Of a DNA stretch of 64,000 nt, positions 8,688 to 16,383 are shown one piece after another. Source of the stretch: Candidatus Flexifilum breve (lineage in GTDB: Bacteria; Chloroflexota; Anaerolineae; Aggregatilineales; Phototrophicaceae); assembly GCA_016717205.1 (NCBI GenBank), contig JADKGC010000007.1, positions 62,001 to 126,000 on the forward strand, written 5' to 3'. The number at the start of each line of letters is the position of its first letter. Position 1 is the stretch's first letter. Position numbers and translations under genes: made by a program. Below the pieces are notes generated by a model. It saw only the letters and a list, made by a program, of their open reading frames with translations. It was not told the DNA's origin and made no database searches.

Positions 8688-8708
8688 ATTGAACTCCTAG
8701 TGTTTGTT

Positions 8709-8742
8709 CCCCTCTCCCTTGGGAGAGGGGTTAGGGGTGAGG
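8709..8742 (+). repeat. Family 1 palindromic repeat, copy 4
   Basis: Perfect CCCCTCTCCC / GGGAGAGGGG stem with tail TTAGGGGTGAGG, the first of two copies in tandem between two minus-strand genes. Confidence 0.9.
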
Positions 8743-8750
8743 CCAGCTTT

Positions 8751-8786
8751 CTCCCCAGTCCCTTGGCAGAGGGTTTGGGGGTGAGG
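8751..8786 (+). repeat. Family 1 palindromic repeat, copy 5 (diverged)
   Basis: CTCCCCAGTCCCTTGGCAGA then GGGTTTGGGGGTGAGG. The stem is decayed but the tail is intact and touches the stop codon at 8787. Confidence 0.8.
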
Positions 8787-9158
8787 CTACTCTTCTTCAA
8801 CCTCAGACTCGCTCGGCACGACAAACACTTGCTCCACACGATGCAGCGGCGGGTTGCGCGTCTCGTAGAACAAATCGGCGGTCAGCGTGTAGGCTCCCGC
8901 AGGGTCTTGCAAACCGCGCAGATGCATGGTGAATTCCATATCGTGATGCATCGTCTCGATGATGCTCAACTCGCTCACGATCTTGCCCGCTTCCGACCGC
9001 GCTGCCAGCAGCAGGTTGGGGCGCTCCAGAAACGGTGTGACCCGAATGTGAATATATACGCGGAAGCGATCCGGGTATACCACGACTTCGAGCTGTTCGA
9101 TCTTCACGTTCTCGCGCGCCTGGGGCGCGTGATCTTCATCGAAAAACTGCATGTTCAT
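8787..9158 (-). CDS. Conserved-looking protein of unknown function
   Basis: 123 residues starting MNMQFFDEDHAPQ and ending in an acidic EVEEE tail. The middle is a run of alternating hydrophobic strands (VVVYPDRFRVYIHIRV, YTLTADLFYETRNPP) suggesting an all-beta fold with no membrane segment and no cysteines. I do not recognise the family. It sits in a minus-strand run with an ACT-domain gene upstream, each gene separated by a family 1 repeat. Confidence 0.7.
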   Translation of the reverse strand: MNMQFFDEDHAPQARENVKIEQLEVVVYPDRFRVYIHIRVTPFLERPNLLLAARSEAGKIVSELSIIETMHHDMEFTMHLRGLQDPAGAYTLTADLFYETRNPPLHRVEQVFVVPSESEVEEE

Positions 9159-9180
9159 GCGTCAATTCCTGTTTCTCTCA

Positions 9181-9215
9181 CCCCCAGTCCTTGGGAGAAC
9201 GGGTAAGGAGTGAGG
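9181..9215 (+). repeat. Family 1 palindromic repeat, copy 6 (diverged)
   Basis: Degenerate stem CCCAGTCCTTGGGAGAAC with tail GGTAAGGAGTGAGG, ending next to the stop codon at 9216. Confidence 0.75.
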
Positions 9216-9644
9216 CTAACCGGTGATCCCTTGGAGCGCAGACCACGCTGTGTTGAACTGCTCCGTAGGCACGAGCAGATGATCACGGCTGTACGCGGCG
9301 AAGGGCAGAATCGTCACGCCCGCTTGCGCCAGCGCCGCCGCGACGCGCGCCATGAAGCCCGTCAGCGTTGGTTCAAGTTCGACATCAAAGGTGATCAGAC
9401 GATAGGTGGCGGCGCTGGCGGTGTGACCATACAAACGCCGGGCAAAATCGGTGAGCGCTTCGTCCGGCAGCACCAGCGTGACCTCATCTTTGTCGAGGAT
9501 CACCGCCCCGAACGGCTCGTTGATTTCCGACAGTACGCCCGCCGCTGCGACGACCCCACGCGCGGGCAGCTTAATCATCCGGTAGATCTGGTTATCCGTG
9601 TACAGCTTTGCTGCTTTGAGCGCATCCTCGACGGTCTGGCTCAT
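9216..9644 (-). CDS. ACT-domain protein
   Basis: 142 residues resembling the two-lobed ACT/CASTOR-type small-molecule binding proteins: an N-terminal strand-helix part with LSEINEPFGAVILDKDEVTLVLP and a C-terminal ACT half containing LEPTLTGFMARVAAALAQAG followed by the strand VTILPFAAYSRDHLLVP. The Gly-Phe-x-Ala-x-Val helix after a beta strand is typical of ACT domains. Such proteins sense amino acids; the ligand cannot be inferred. The start ATG at 9644 is 13 bases from the stop of the repaired frame of the upstream gene, so the two may be co-transcribed. Confidence 0.75.
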   Translation of the reverse strand: MSQTVEDALKAAKLYTDNQIYRMIKLPARGVVAAAGVLSEINEPFGAVILDKDEVTLVLPDEALTDFARRLYGHTASAATYRLITFDVELEPTLTGFMARVAAALAQAGVTILPFAAYSRDHLLVPTEQFNTAWSALQGITG

Positions 9645-9657
9645 GGTTGCCCTTTAA

Positions 9658-10555
9658 TCATTCGTCGAACTGGTAAGTGCCTTCAGCATAGAATCTTACC
9701 TGACGATTTGCCAGCTTTTGCTGCATCCACTGGCGCAGAATCATGTTTTTCTCATCCAGATTCTTGCTGTCGTCACGTAGATTGTCCAGTGGGTAGTTGA
9801 CGCGGATCGCCCGACCGTTCACAATATGGCGGCTGATTCCCGGCGGCAGATACGCGTATTCGCGCGGCGGCGATGATATCCCGTGGGGTGTAGCGCGCGA
9901 AGATCACCAGCGCAATGGCGTCGGGGTAGAGCGACCACACCTCGTCCGTATCGACGAGGGTGGTGCGGTGGAGCGCGGCGTTTTTCTGATAAACGGCGAC
10001 CACCTTGCGCAGGGCGGCGTTTCGTTCGTGCAGCGAGCTGTTGGGCGCATAGATCGACACCACACGGCCATCCTGCAGGTACATCTGCGCCAGCGCTTCT
10101 TCGCGGTCATCGTCGCCGGGGTGATACTCATGGAGCGTGAGCGCGAGGTCGGCATCGCCTTCGCTGATATCGTCGACCACATCGGTCGCGTCGCCTTCCG
10201 CGAGGCGGATTTCCGGCATGGCGCGGAGCTGCTGCAGAAACGCGTCGATGTTCCACCCGGCGACGACATGCTGCCAGTTATCCAGATCGACGAGCCCGCT
10301 TTCATAGCTGGCGACCTGCACCAGAATATGTGGGTAGTCGAGTGCGGAGAAGCAGTAGGCGCGGTTGGCGCCGTCTAGAATGACGTAATCGCCGTTGCCC
10401 ATCGGGGCGACGAGCGGCGGGTTGATCATATAGCGCGCAGTCTTGAGGCTCTCGATCAATGGCAGCGACCGCTGTGAATCGTGTTCTTCGTGCGGCTTGA
10501 GACTGGCAGTCGGCACGATGCGCAGATCAGGCGTAGGCACATCTTTATTCGTCAT
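9658..10555 (-). CDS. ParB-like nuclease-fold regulator, split by a +1 frameshift
   Basis: The N-terminal part resembles ParB/sulfiredoxin-fold regulators: LRIVPTASLKPHEEHD, then a DGANRAYCFSALDYPHILVQV segment in the place of the usual DG.HR..A motif. The open frame from 10555 ends at 9773 with an unrelated tail, but shifting by one base at about 9859-9872 (a CGCGCGGCGGCG stretch) gives a sensible C-terminus, EYAYLPPGISRHIVNGRA and onwards, ending at a TGA at 9658-9660. The repaired protein is about 298 residues. It could be a serine-kinase-like SbnI relative or a DNA-binding regulator; I cannot tell. The NUDIX gene is divergent. Confidence 0.7.
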
Positions 10556-10664
10556 GGGTTTTCAGCCTAACAGGTTAAGACAGCGCTCATCGCTAAGGTT
10601 ATCATGCCCGCTCACGGGCGGCAATTCAGATTAGCTAGATTGTACAGCATGAAGGATGTCTGTG

Positions 10665-11180
10665 ATGGGAGCAAACGAGCAGGGAGCCAATGCGACCGCT
10701 GGTCGCTGGTTGACCATTCCGCGTACGCTGTGCTTTGTCCTCAGCGGCGATGACATTTTGCTCATGAAGCGCGCGCCGCACAAACGGGTCTTCCCGAATC
10801 GCTACAATGGGGTGGGAGGGCACATCGAGCGTGATGAAGACCCGCTGACCTCCGCCCGCCGTGAAATCTTCGAAGAGACGGGCTTACAGGTTCATGACGT
10901 GCGCCTGCACATCGTCTACAACATTGACGCGGGCGAAGCGACCGGGATTATGCTGTTCGTCTTCACCGCCTACGCCGATCAGCGCGCGGTCGTCGCGAAC
11001 AGCGAAGGCACACTCCACTGGATACCGCGCTCCGAGGTCTACGCGCTGGATCTCGTCGAAGACCTGCCGTTGATTTTGCCGCGCATCTTGGATAATCCGC
11101 CCGCCGCGCCGCTGTTCGCCCATCTGAGCTATGACGAGCATGATGTGATTCAACTGCGTTTTGCCGAGGTGACCGAATGA
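10665..11180 (+). CDS. NUDIX hydrolase
   Basis: Hydrolyses a nucleoside diphosphate linked to another moiety. The Nudix box is complete: GGHIERDEDPLTSARREIFE followed by ETGL. A start ATG at 10656 is directly against GAAGG, too close for use; the ATG at 10665 is 8 bases from the GAAGGA at 10651-10656 and gives MGANEQGA, so I prefer it (171 residues). The N-terminal PRTLCFVLSGDDILLMKRAP is typical of 8-oxo-dGTP diphosphatase-like members. The stop overlaps the next gene by 4 bases (ATGA). Confidence 0.9.
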   Translation: MGANEQGANATAGRWLTIPRTLCFVLSGDDILLMKRAPHKRVFPNRYNGVGGHIERDEDPLTSARREIFEETGLQVHDVRLHIVYNIDAGEATGIMLFVFTAYADQRAVVANSEGTLHWIPRSEVYALDLVEDLPLILPRILDNPPAAPLFAHLSYDEHDVIQLRFAEVTE

Positions 11181-11578
11181 CCGATTCCTTGAATCCGCCA
11201 ACTGTTCGCCGTCGCAGTCCAGTTCGGCGGTTGGGCTGTACCATCGCTTTGATCATTTGGTTTACGCTGCTGCTCGCTCCCTGTTTCCTGATCGTCATGG
11301 CGACGCAAGGCGAGTTAACGATTTCGCAGGGCAGCCTGCCCGGGCAGCAGATTCGCGTGTGGCTGATTATGGAGGCGGACGAACGTGGTCTCGGTGTCTC
11401 CAGCACGTCGACCCAGCAGCTCGACCCAAACACCATTGGCTTGCAGACGAACATCAACTTTCTGCTCTGGTCAGGGCAGGCCGATGCGTTGATCTACTGC
11501 GAGACCTTCACCCGCCTCAGCGCGTCCGATCCGTGGACTCCCACCACCACCGAAACCGCTGCCTGTCCCACACCCTGA
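11177..11578 (+). CDS. Small single-TM protein of unknown function
   Basis: 133 residues, translationally coupled to the NUDIX gene through an ATGA overlap. A basic N-terminus (RRRSPVRR) precedes one long hydrophobic segment at about 20-43, then an outside domain of roughly 90 residues with one cysteine in LIYCETF. The topology suggests an N-in, C-out membrane protein. I recognise no family. Confidence 0.7.
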   Translation: MTDSLNPPTVRRRSPVRRLGCTIALIIWFTLLLAPCFLIVMATQGELTISQGSLPGQQIRVWLIMEADERGLGVSSTSTQQLDPNTIGLQTNINFLLWSGQADALIYCETFTRLSASDPWTPTTTETAACPTP

Positions 11579-11594
11579 CGCGCCGTCTCTATGT

Positions 11595-11628
11595 CCCCTC
11601 TCCGAGTGGAGAGGCGCTAGGGGTGAGG
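11595..11628 (+). repeat. Family 1 palindromic repeat, copy 7
   Basis: CCCCTCTCCGAGTGGAGAGG stem-loop and CTAGGGGTGAGG tail between convergent genes; the tail ends 7 bases before the sucD stop. Confidence 0.85.
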
Positions 11629-11635
11629 CTTGACC

Positions 11636-12496
11636 TCAATACCGCATCAACTCCGGCAGTTCCTGCGGATTGTCGGCCATGCGGACGCCTGCCGCGCGTA
11701 GTGCAGCGACCTTCGCGCGCGCCGTCGACTTCTCGTCGACGATGATCGCGCCCGCATGCCCCATCAGCACGCCGGGTGGCGCGGTCTGTCCGGCGATATA
11801 GCCAAACACGGGCTTGGTCATCCGGGCTTTGATGAATTCGGCGGCTTCCGCTTCACCGCGCCCGCCAATCTCGCCGATCAGCACGACTTTCTCGGTCTCC
11901 GGGTCGTCTTCCAGCAGCATCAACACGTCGACAAACGATGTGCCGAGGATCGGATCGCCGCCGATTCCGACAATCGACGATTGCCCCATGTTGGCGTTCG
12001 TCAGCGCGTGGACGGCCTCATACATCAGCGTGCCGCTGCGCGAGACTACACCCACGCTGCCCGCCTTGCTGATATAGCCGGGGATGATGCCGATGTTCGC
12101 GTCGCCGGGAGTGAGCACCCCGGGGCAATTCGGACCAATCAGGCGCGTCGATGTCTGCTTGAGGTATTCGCGGATGCGCATCATCTCCATGATCGGGATG
12201 CCCTCGGTCACGCAGATGATCAGGCCGATGCCCGCGTCAATCGCCTCGTAGATCGCATCCGGTGCGGTCGGCGCGGACACGAAGATTACGCTGGTATTCG
12301 CGCCTGTCGCGTCGACGGCGGCGATCACACTGTCGAACACGGGTTTCCCGTGGATCCAGTCGCCACCTTTGCCAGGTGTTACGCCGGCGACGATGTTCGT
12401 GCCATACTGCATCATTTCGAGCGTGTAGTAACTGCCTTCGCGCCCGGTGATCCCCTGCACAATCACGTAGTTCTCGCGGTTCACGAGGATCGACAT
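11636..12496 (-). CDS. sucD: Succinyl-CoA synthetase alpha subunit
   Basis: The CoA-binding and phosphohistidine-carrying subunit of succinate-CoA ligase. 286 residues, family-typical length. Visible features: QGITGREGSYYTLEMMQYGT at the CoA-binding N-terminus, GVTPGKGG, the IGPNCPGVLTPG segment, SRSGTLMYEAV, GIGGDPILGT, and GHAGAI carrying the phosphorylated histidine. All catalytic landmarks are intact. It starts one base after the stop of the SucC-like gene, so the two are coupled, but that partner lacks the ATP-grasp part. Confidence 0.95.
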   Translation of the reverse strand: MSILVNRENYVIVQGITGREGSYYTLEMMQYGTNIVAGVTPGKGGDWIHGKPVFDSVIAAVDATGANTSVIFVSAPTAPDAIYEAIDAGIGLIICVTEGIPIMEMMRIREYLKQTSTRLIGPNCPGVLTPGDANIGIIPGYISKAGSVGVVSRSGTLMYEAVHALTNANMGQSSIVGIGGDPILGTSFVDVLMLLEDDPETEKVVLIGEIGGRGEAEAAEFIKARMTKPVFGYIAGQTAPPGVLMGHAGAIIVDEKSTARAKVAALRAAGVRMADNPQELPELMRY

Positions 12497-12497
12497 C

Positions 12498-13400
12498 TCA
12501 CGCTCCCTCGGCTTGCGCGCCGCTGACCAGATGAATCGCCCGCCGCACCGCCTCGCGCAGCGTGCCCGCCGTCAGCAGGATTGGGCTGTTCGTCCGCTCG
12601 ATGATCGCCCGCGCGGCCTCCGTGTCGCTGCCGCTCAAATACACCACCGTCGGCACCACATGATCAAGCGCCGTGAGGGTATGCGCCGCCGTCACGCATT
12701 GGGCCGCGCCGAACAAGGTGATGAGCAGCGCGCGAATTTGCGTTTCTTCGCGCAAAATCTCCAGCGCCGTCGCCAGCTTGTCGATGCGCAGGTCGTTGCC
12801 AATATCCATGAAATTTGCCGCGCGGACGCTGTCGCCGCTGTAGTGCGCGATCATGTCCATCGCCGCCATCGCCAAGCCCGCGCCGTTCGCCAGCACGCCA
12901 ATCTGCCCCTTGAGGGGTAAGAACGCGATCCCGGTTTCACGCGTCACCGCGCGGAAATTCGGCGCGTCGGCGGACTCCACCTCGACGAGTTCGGGGGTTT
13001 GACCAACCTCGGCGGCTTGATCGAGGTGCAGCGTACAGTGCGTCGCCGTGATGTGACCTTCGCTGATATGCAGCGCTTCGAGCTGAATCAGCAGCGCGTT
13101 GGCCGCCAGATAGCAGCGGTACAAGTCCGCGGCCAACTGCATGAACTCGTCCCAGTGCTCGCGGGCGAGGTTGGCGGTATTGCCGAGATTCCGCGCTTGG
13201 TAGGCGCGCAGCCCGAGCAGGGGGCTGATCACTTCCCGCGCGATTTCATGTTGACCTTGGAAGACGGCGATCACCGGCGCGCCAATGATCACATCAGCGG
13301 CGATCCGCAAGCCGAAATGCAGCGATGCCGACTGCGGGGTAGGGGTGGCGATGGCAATATCGAAGCTGGCTAGGTAAGCTTGCAGCGCATTCACATTCAT
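12498..13400 (-). CDS. SucC-like protein lacking the ATP-grasp region
   Basis: 300 residues, against about 385-390 for SucC. The C-terminal CoA-ligase domain is clear (GQIGVLANGAGLAMAAMDMI, ANFMDIG), and PLLGLRAYQARNLG matches the end of the ATP-grasp domain. The region that should hold the first roughly 100 residues is replaced by a short unrelated N-terminus. Where SucC has the Mg2+-binding EINPL it has LIQLEAL, and the NIFGGI phosphate-binding loop reads TLFGAAQ. ATP or GTP binding therefore looks lost. It is followed immediately by an intact sucD and preceded, 3 bases away, by the ylxP-like gene. Possibly a scaffold or regulatory partner (inference). Confidence 0.8.
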   Translation of the reverse strand: MNVNALQAYLASFDIAIATPTPQSASLHFGLRIAADVIIGAPVIAVFQGQHEIAREVISPLLGLRAYQARNLGNTANLAREHWDEFMQLAADLYRCYLAANALLIQLEALHISEGHITATHCTLHLDQAAEVGQTPELVEVESADAPNFRAVTRETGIAFLPLKGQIGVLANGAGLAMAAMDMIAHYSGDSVRAANFMDIGNDLRIDKLATALEILREETQIRALLITLFGAAQCVTAAHTLTALDHVVPTVVYLSGSDTEAARAIIERTNSPILLTAGTLREAVRRAIHLVSGAQAEGA

Positions 13401-13403
13401 GCG

Positions 13404-13697
13404 TCAGACAATTTCGATCTCCTGATTCACGATTTGTGCATCCGGGTAGTGCTGCTCGATCCACTTGATGATCTCGGTGATGGATCGATCAATGTGCTGG
13501 TTCGAGGTGGAGACGGTCACAATCGCAATCACGGAAGACTCCCACACGTCGTGGTAATCCACTTCGGAGGTGGCGACGTTGAAGGTGTTATGCAGACGCT
13601 TGAGCAGGGATTTGAGAATACTGCGCTTTTCTTTGAGTGACTCGACTCCCGGTAGGTGGAGTTCCAACGTACACAAGCCAATGGCAATCCGAGGCAT
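13404..13697 (-). CDS. DUF503 / YlxP-like protein
   Basis: 97 residues from the ATG at 13697 (MPRIAIGLCTLELHLPGVES), which matches the family's usual beginning; the longer frame to 13772 adds 25 residues with no family resemblance. The family signature ELHLPG...SLKEKRSILKSLLKRLH is followed by FNVATSEVDYHD. YlxP-type proteins are small alpha-beta proteins usually encoded near rbfA/infB and of uncertain role; here the neighbours are sucC-like and sucD instead. Confidence 0.85.
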   Translation of the reverse strand: MPRIAIGLCTLELHLPGVESLKEKRSILKSLLKRLHNTFNVATSEVDYHDVWESSVIAIVTVSTSNQHIDRSITEIIKWIEQHYPDAQIVNQEIEIV

Positions 13698-13870
13698 AGG
13701 GTTTATGGATAGGATAACCGAATCAGTAACATTTAGTATACGGGCTTGCGGAATAAATTGCGATACTGGCAATCTGCGCTATTTTATCTTGAAATTAAGG
13801 CGCAAATGGCAATACTTGAAGCATAATAATGCAATGCCGTTCAGATGTGTGGCCCTCGGAAAGGATGAGC

Positions 13871-14245
13871 ATGGCCTATCGCGTGGTCTGTATTGAAGAT
13901 GACGCTGAAATGATTGACCTGCTCCGCTTGCTTATGGTTCGTGAGGGCTATGACTATATCGGGGCGCGCGGCGGCGTCCGCGGCCTCAGAGCAGTGTTTG
14001 ATTCAAAACCGGATATTGTGCTCCTCGACCTGATGATGTCCGACATGGACGGCTGGAACGTCTACGAAACACTGAAGCATGACCCGGAAACCAGCCACAT
14101 CCCCATCATCATCGTGACCGCGACCGCGCAGAGCGACGAGAAGTTGATCGAGATGCGGGTGTCGCGCGACGATCAATTCATTTTCAAACCTTTCACGGCG
14201 AGCGTATTACTCAGTACCATTCGCAAAACACTGTCGCAAGCGTAA
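13871..14245 (+). CDS. Single-domain response regulator (CheY-like)
   Basis: 124 residues made of one receiver domain: acidic pair E9/D10/D11 in CIEDD, phospho-acceptor D53 in VLLDLMMSD, Thr in VTATAQ and the conserved lysine in FIFKPF. No output domain, so it acts by protein contact. The ATG at 13871 has GGAAAGGA 5-6 bases upstream; the longer frame from 13829 adds residues unrelated to receivers. No histidine kinase is adjacent. The LysM operon follows after 66 bases. Confidence 0.88.
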   Translation: MAYRVVCIEDDAEMIDLLRLLMVREGYDYIGARGGVRGLRAVFDSKPDIVLLDLMMSDMDGWNVYETLKHDPETSHIPIIIVTATAQSDEKLIEMRVSRDDQFIFKPFTASVLLSTIRKTLSQA

Positions 14246-14311
14246 AACCTAAAAACAGTGTAAACTTTTTTCAAACCGAAACCGACCTTGCTTCGAGGGG
14301 AAGTCTATCAG

Positions 14312-16012
14312 ATGAAAAACACGTATCGTCTAGTCGTTCTATGTATGTTGTTGCTCTTGTCTGCTGGCGTGCTATCCGCCCAGTCGGGCGATCTGCTGAC
14401 GAATGGTGGGTTTGAAGCGCCGTTTCTCCCGTTGAGCGGCGATATTCCTAGCAACGTCGCCGCCGGGTGGTCACCTTGGTATGTCCCCGCGACGGAAGGG
14501 CAGAGTGCCTCGGACAACGTGATGCCGGAGTTTTTCGCCGCAACGGATACGGTCAACGGTTTGAGCCTCACCACGCGCATCCATGGCGGGGCGGATGCTC
14601 AGCAATATTTCTCCTACTACTCAACGCACACGGGCGGTCTCTATCAGCAGGTGAGCGGGATCGCTCCCGGGTCTGAATTGACCTTCAGTGTGTTTGCCTT
14701 CCTGTGGGCGTCCGATGCCAGCGAAACCAGCGATGGCTCGGGGGAAATCGCCTTCAGCGTCGGCATCGACCCAACCGGCGGCACGGATGGTCAGAGCGCC
14801 AGCATCGTCTGGTCGGAACCTGCGTCCGTGTACGACGACTGGAGCCAGTCCAGTGTGAGCGCGACCGCGGCTGGCGAGCAGGTGACCGTGTTCATTCGCT
14901 CGACGGCGACCGCCAAAATCGCTAACAACGTCATCTACGTGGACGATGCCAGCCTCACTGCGGCGGGTGGCGCGGCTGTCACCGAAGCCGCTCCGGTTGC
15001 CACGGACGCGGCGACCGCCGAAGTGCCGGTCGCTGTTGATCCGACTGCCGAAGTAGCGGCTCCGACCGCGGAAGTGACGGAAGCCGTCCCGGTCGTAACG
15101 GAAGCCCCTGCGACTGTTGAAGCCACCGAAGCAGTGACTGAAGCTGCACCCGTTCCGACCGAAGCGGTGACCGTCGAAGCTGCAACCGAGGTTGCGCCCG
15201 CCGCGACTGAAGCCGTACCCACGACCGAACCGACCGTCGAAGTGCCGACCGAAGCGGCGGTGGAAGCCACGGCTGAACCGACGACCGTTTCGTCGCCTGT
15301 GCCGTCCCCGACGCTGGACACCACGGCCTTCCCGCAGTCTTTCACTTACACCGTCCAGACGGGTGACACGGTGAACGATCTCGCGCTGCGCTACGGCAGC
15401 ACGATTGACGCCATCATCACCGCCAATGGACTGAATCAGTTTGGTTTCATTCAGGTGGGGCAGACGCTGATCATTCCGGTGTCGAAGCTGCCCACAGTCG
15501 AAACGGCCACGGTCGAAGCGCCGACTGCCGCTGTGCCGTCGGAGACCCCGGTTGACGCGATCCCGACTGCGACGGCCATCGCCCCGACCGCGTCGCCGGT
15601 GCCGACGACCGGTAGTGTCGCTGTCAACCCGCCCGCGGCGTCGCAGCCCGTGACCTACGTGATCCAGTTTGGAGATACGCTGTCGTCCATCGCCTTCCGC
15701 TTCGGCACGACCGTGCGCGCGCTCTCGCAGCTCAACGGCATCACCAACCCCAACCTGATCTACTACGGCCAACTGCTCGTGATCTCGCTCGGTTCGCCCA
15801 CTCCGGCGACCAGCGCTCCGGCGACGGTTGTTGCGCCGACAGCGGTTCCGACTTCCGTAAGTGGTCAGACGTACCGTGTGTTGCCCGGCGATAACCTGTA
15901 CACGATTTCCCTGCGCTTCGGCATCCCGGTGTCCCGCCTGATCGAGGCGAACAACCTGTCGAATCCGAATCGCATCTATGTCGGGCAAGTCCTGGTCATT
16001 CCGGCGTCATGA
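14312..16012 (+). CDS. Secreted protein with carbohydrate-binding-like domain and three LysM domains
   Basis: About 566 residues from the ATG at 14312 (MKNTYRL...), 11 bases after GAGGGG. A signal peptide (VVLCMLLLLSAGVLSAQ) is followed by a beta-rich domain of roughly 190 residues beginning LLTNGGFEAP, which resembles carbohydrate-binding jelly rolls. A long Ala/Thr/Glu/Pro/Val linker (about 217-340) of TEAVP-type repeats then leads to three LysM domains (about 343-388, 447-492 and 519-565), each with a YxVQxGD...IA.RFG...L...N motif. LysM binds peptidoglycan, so this is an envelope protein. It overlaps the DUF192 gene by 4 bases. Confidence 0.88.
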   Translation: MKNTYRLVVLCMLLLLSAGVLSAQSGDLLTNGGFEAPFLPLSGDIPSNVAAGWSPWYVPATEGQSASDNVMPEFFAATDTVNGLSLTTRIHGGADAQQYFSYYSTHTGGLYQQVSGIAPGSELTFSVFAFLWASDASETSDGSGEIAFSVGIDPTGGTDGQSASIVWSEPASVYDDWSQSSVSATAAGEQVTVFIRSTATAKIANNVIYVDDASLTAAGGAAVTEAAPVATDAATAEVPVAVDPTAEVAAPTAEVTEAVPVVTEAPATVEATEAVTEAAPVPTEAVTVEAATEVAPAATEAVPTTEPTVEVPTEAAVEATAEPTTVSSPVPSPTLDTTAFPQSFTYTVQTGDTVNDLALRYGSTIDAIITANGLNQFGFIQVGQTLIIPVSKLPTVETATVEAPTAAVPSETPVDAIPTATAIAPTASPVPTTGSVAVNPPAASQPVTYVIQFGDTLSSIAFRFGTTVRALSQLNGITNPNLIYYGQLLVISLGSPTPATSAPATVVAPTAVPTSVSGQTYRVLPGDNLYTISLRFGIPVSRLIEANNLSNPNRIYVGQVLVIPAS

Positions 16013-16383
16013 GCCGTTACCGCGTCCTCCGGAATGCGGATACAGGCGCGGTGGTCTTAGGGCGGGCGCGGTGGTGTGCGAGCTTTTGGTGTCATTTCAA
16101 AGGCTTGATGCTCACCCCGCGCTTGCCCGCTGATCAGGGTTTGCTGTTCGTCACCCGCAGCGAAGGCCGGTCGCACACGGCGATCCACATGTTCTTCATG
16201 CTCTTCACCATTGCCGTCGTGTGGCTGGATGCGTCGGGCAAAGTGGTGGATAAAACGCTGGCGAAGCCGTGGCGACCCATGTACGCGCCGCGCTCGCCAG
16301 CTATGTACTATGTCGAGGCGAATCCCGACTTGCTCGATCGGGTGCAAATTGGAGATCGCTTGCGTTTCGATGAGGTTGTATGA
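16009..16383 (+). CDS. DUF192 family protein
   Basis: 124 residues with the family's pattern: ARWCASFWCHFKGLMLTPRL, then the HTAIHMFFMLFTIAVVWLD segment and KPWRPMYAPRSPAMYYVEA before a C-terminal IGDRL. DUF192 proteins are small beta proteins, often exported; this one lacks its own signal peptide. Overlaps both neighbours by ATGA, so it is translated as part of the LysM / M23 operon. Confidence 0.85.
   Translation: MSRYRVLRNADTGAVVLGRARWCASFWCHFKGLMLTPRLPADQGLLFVTRSEGRSHTAIHMFFMLFTIAVVWLDASGKVVDKTLAKPWRPMYAPRSPAMYYVEANPDLLDRVQIGDRLRFDEVV

Noticed and set aside
8034..9206. 390-residue plus-strand open frame
   Set aside because: Covers three recognisable or plausible minus-strand genes and two repeat copies; translation has no family resemblance.
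12498..13400. Ordinary SucC annotation
   Set aside because: Too short, and the nucleotide-binding features are missing; reported instead as a SucC-like protein.
14621..15988. 455-residue open frame on the minus strand
   Set aside because: Shadow of the LysM protein; low-complexity Arg/Gly translation of its repetitive linker.
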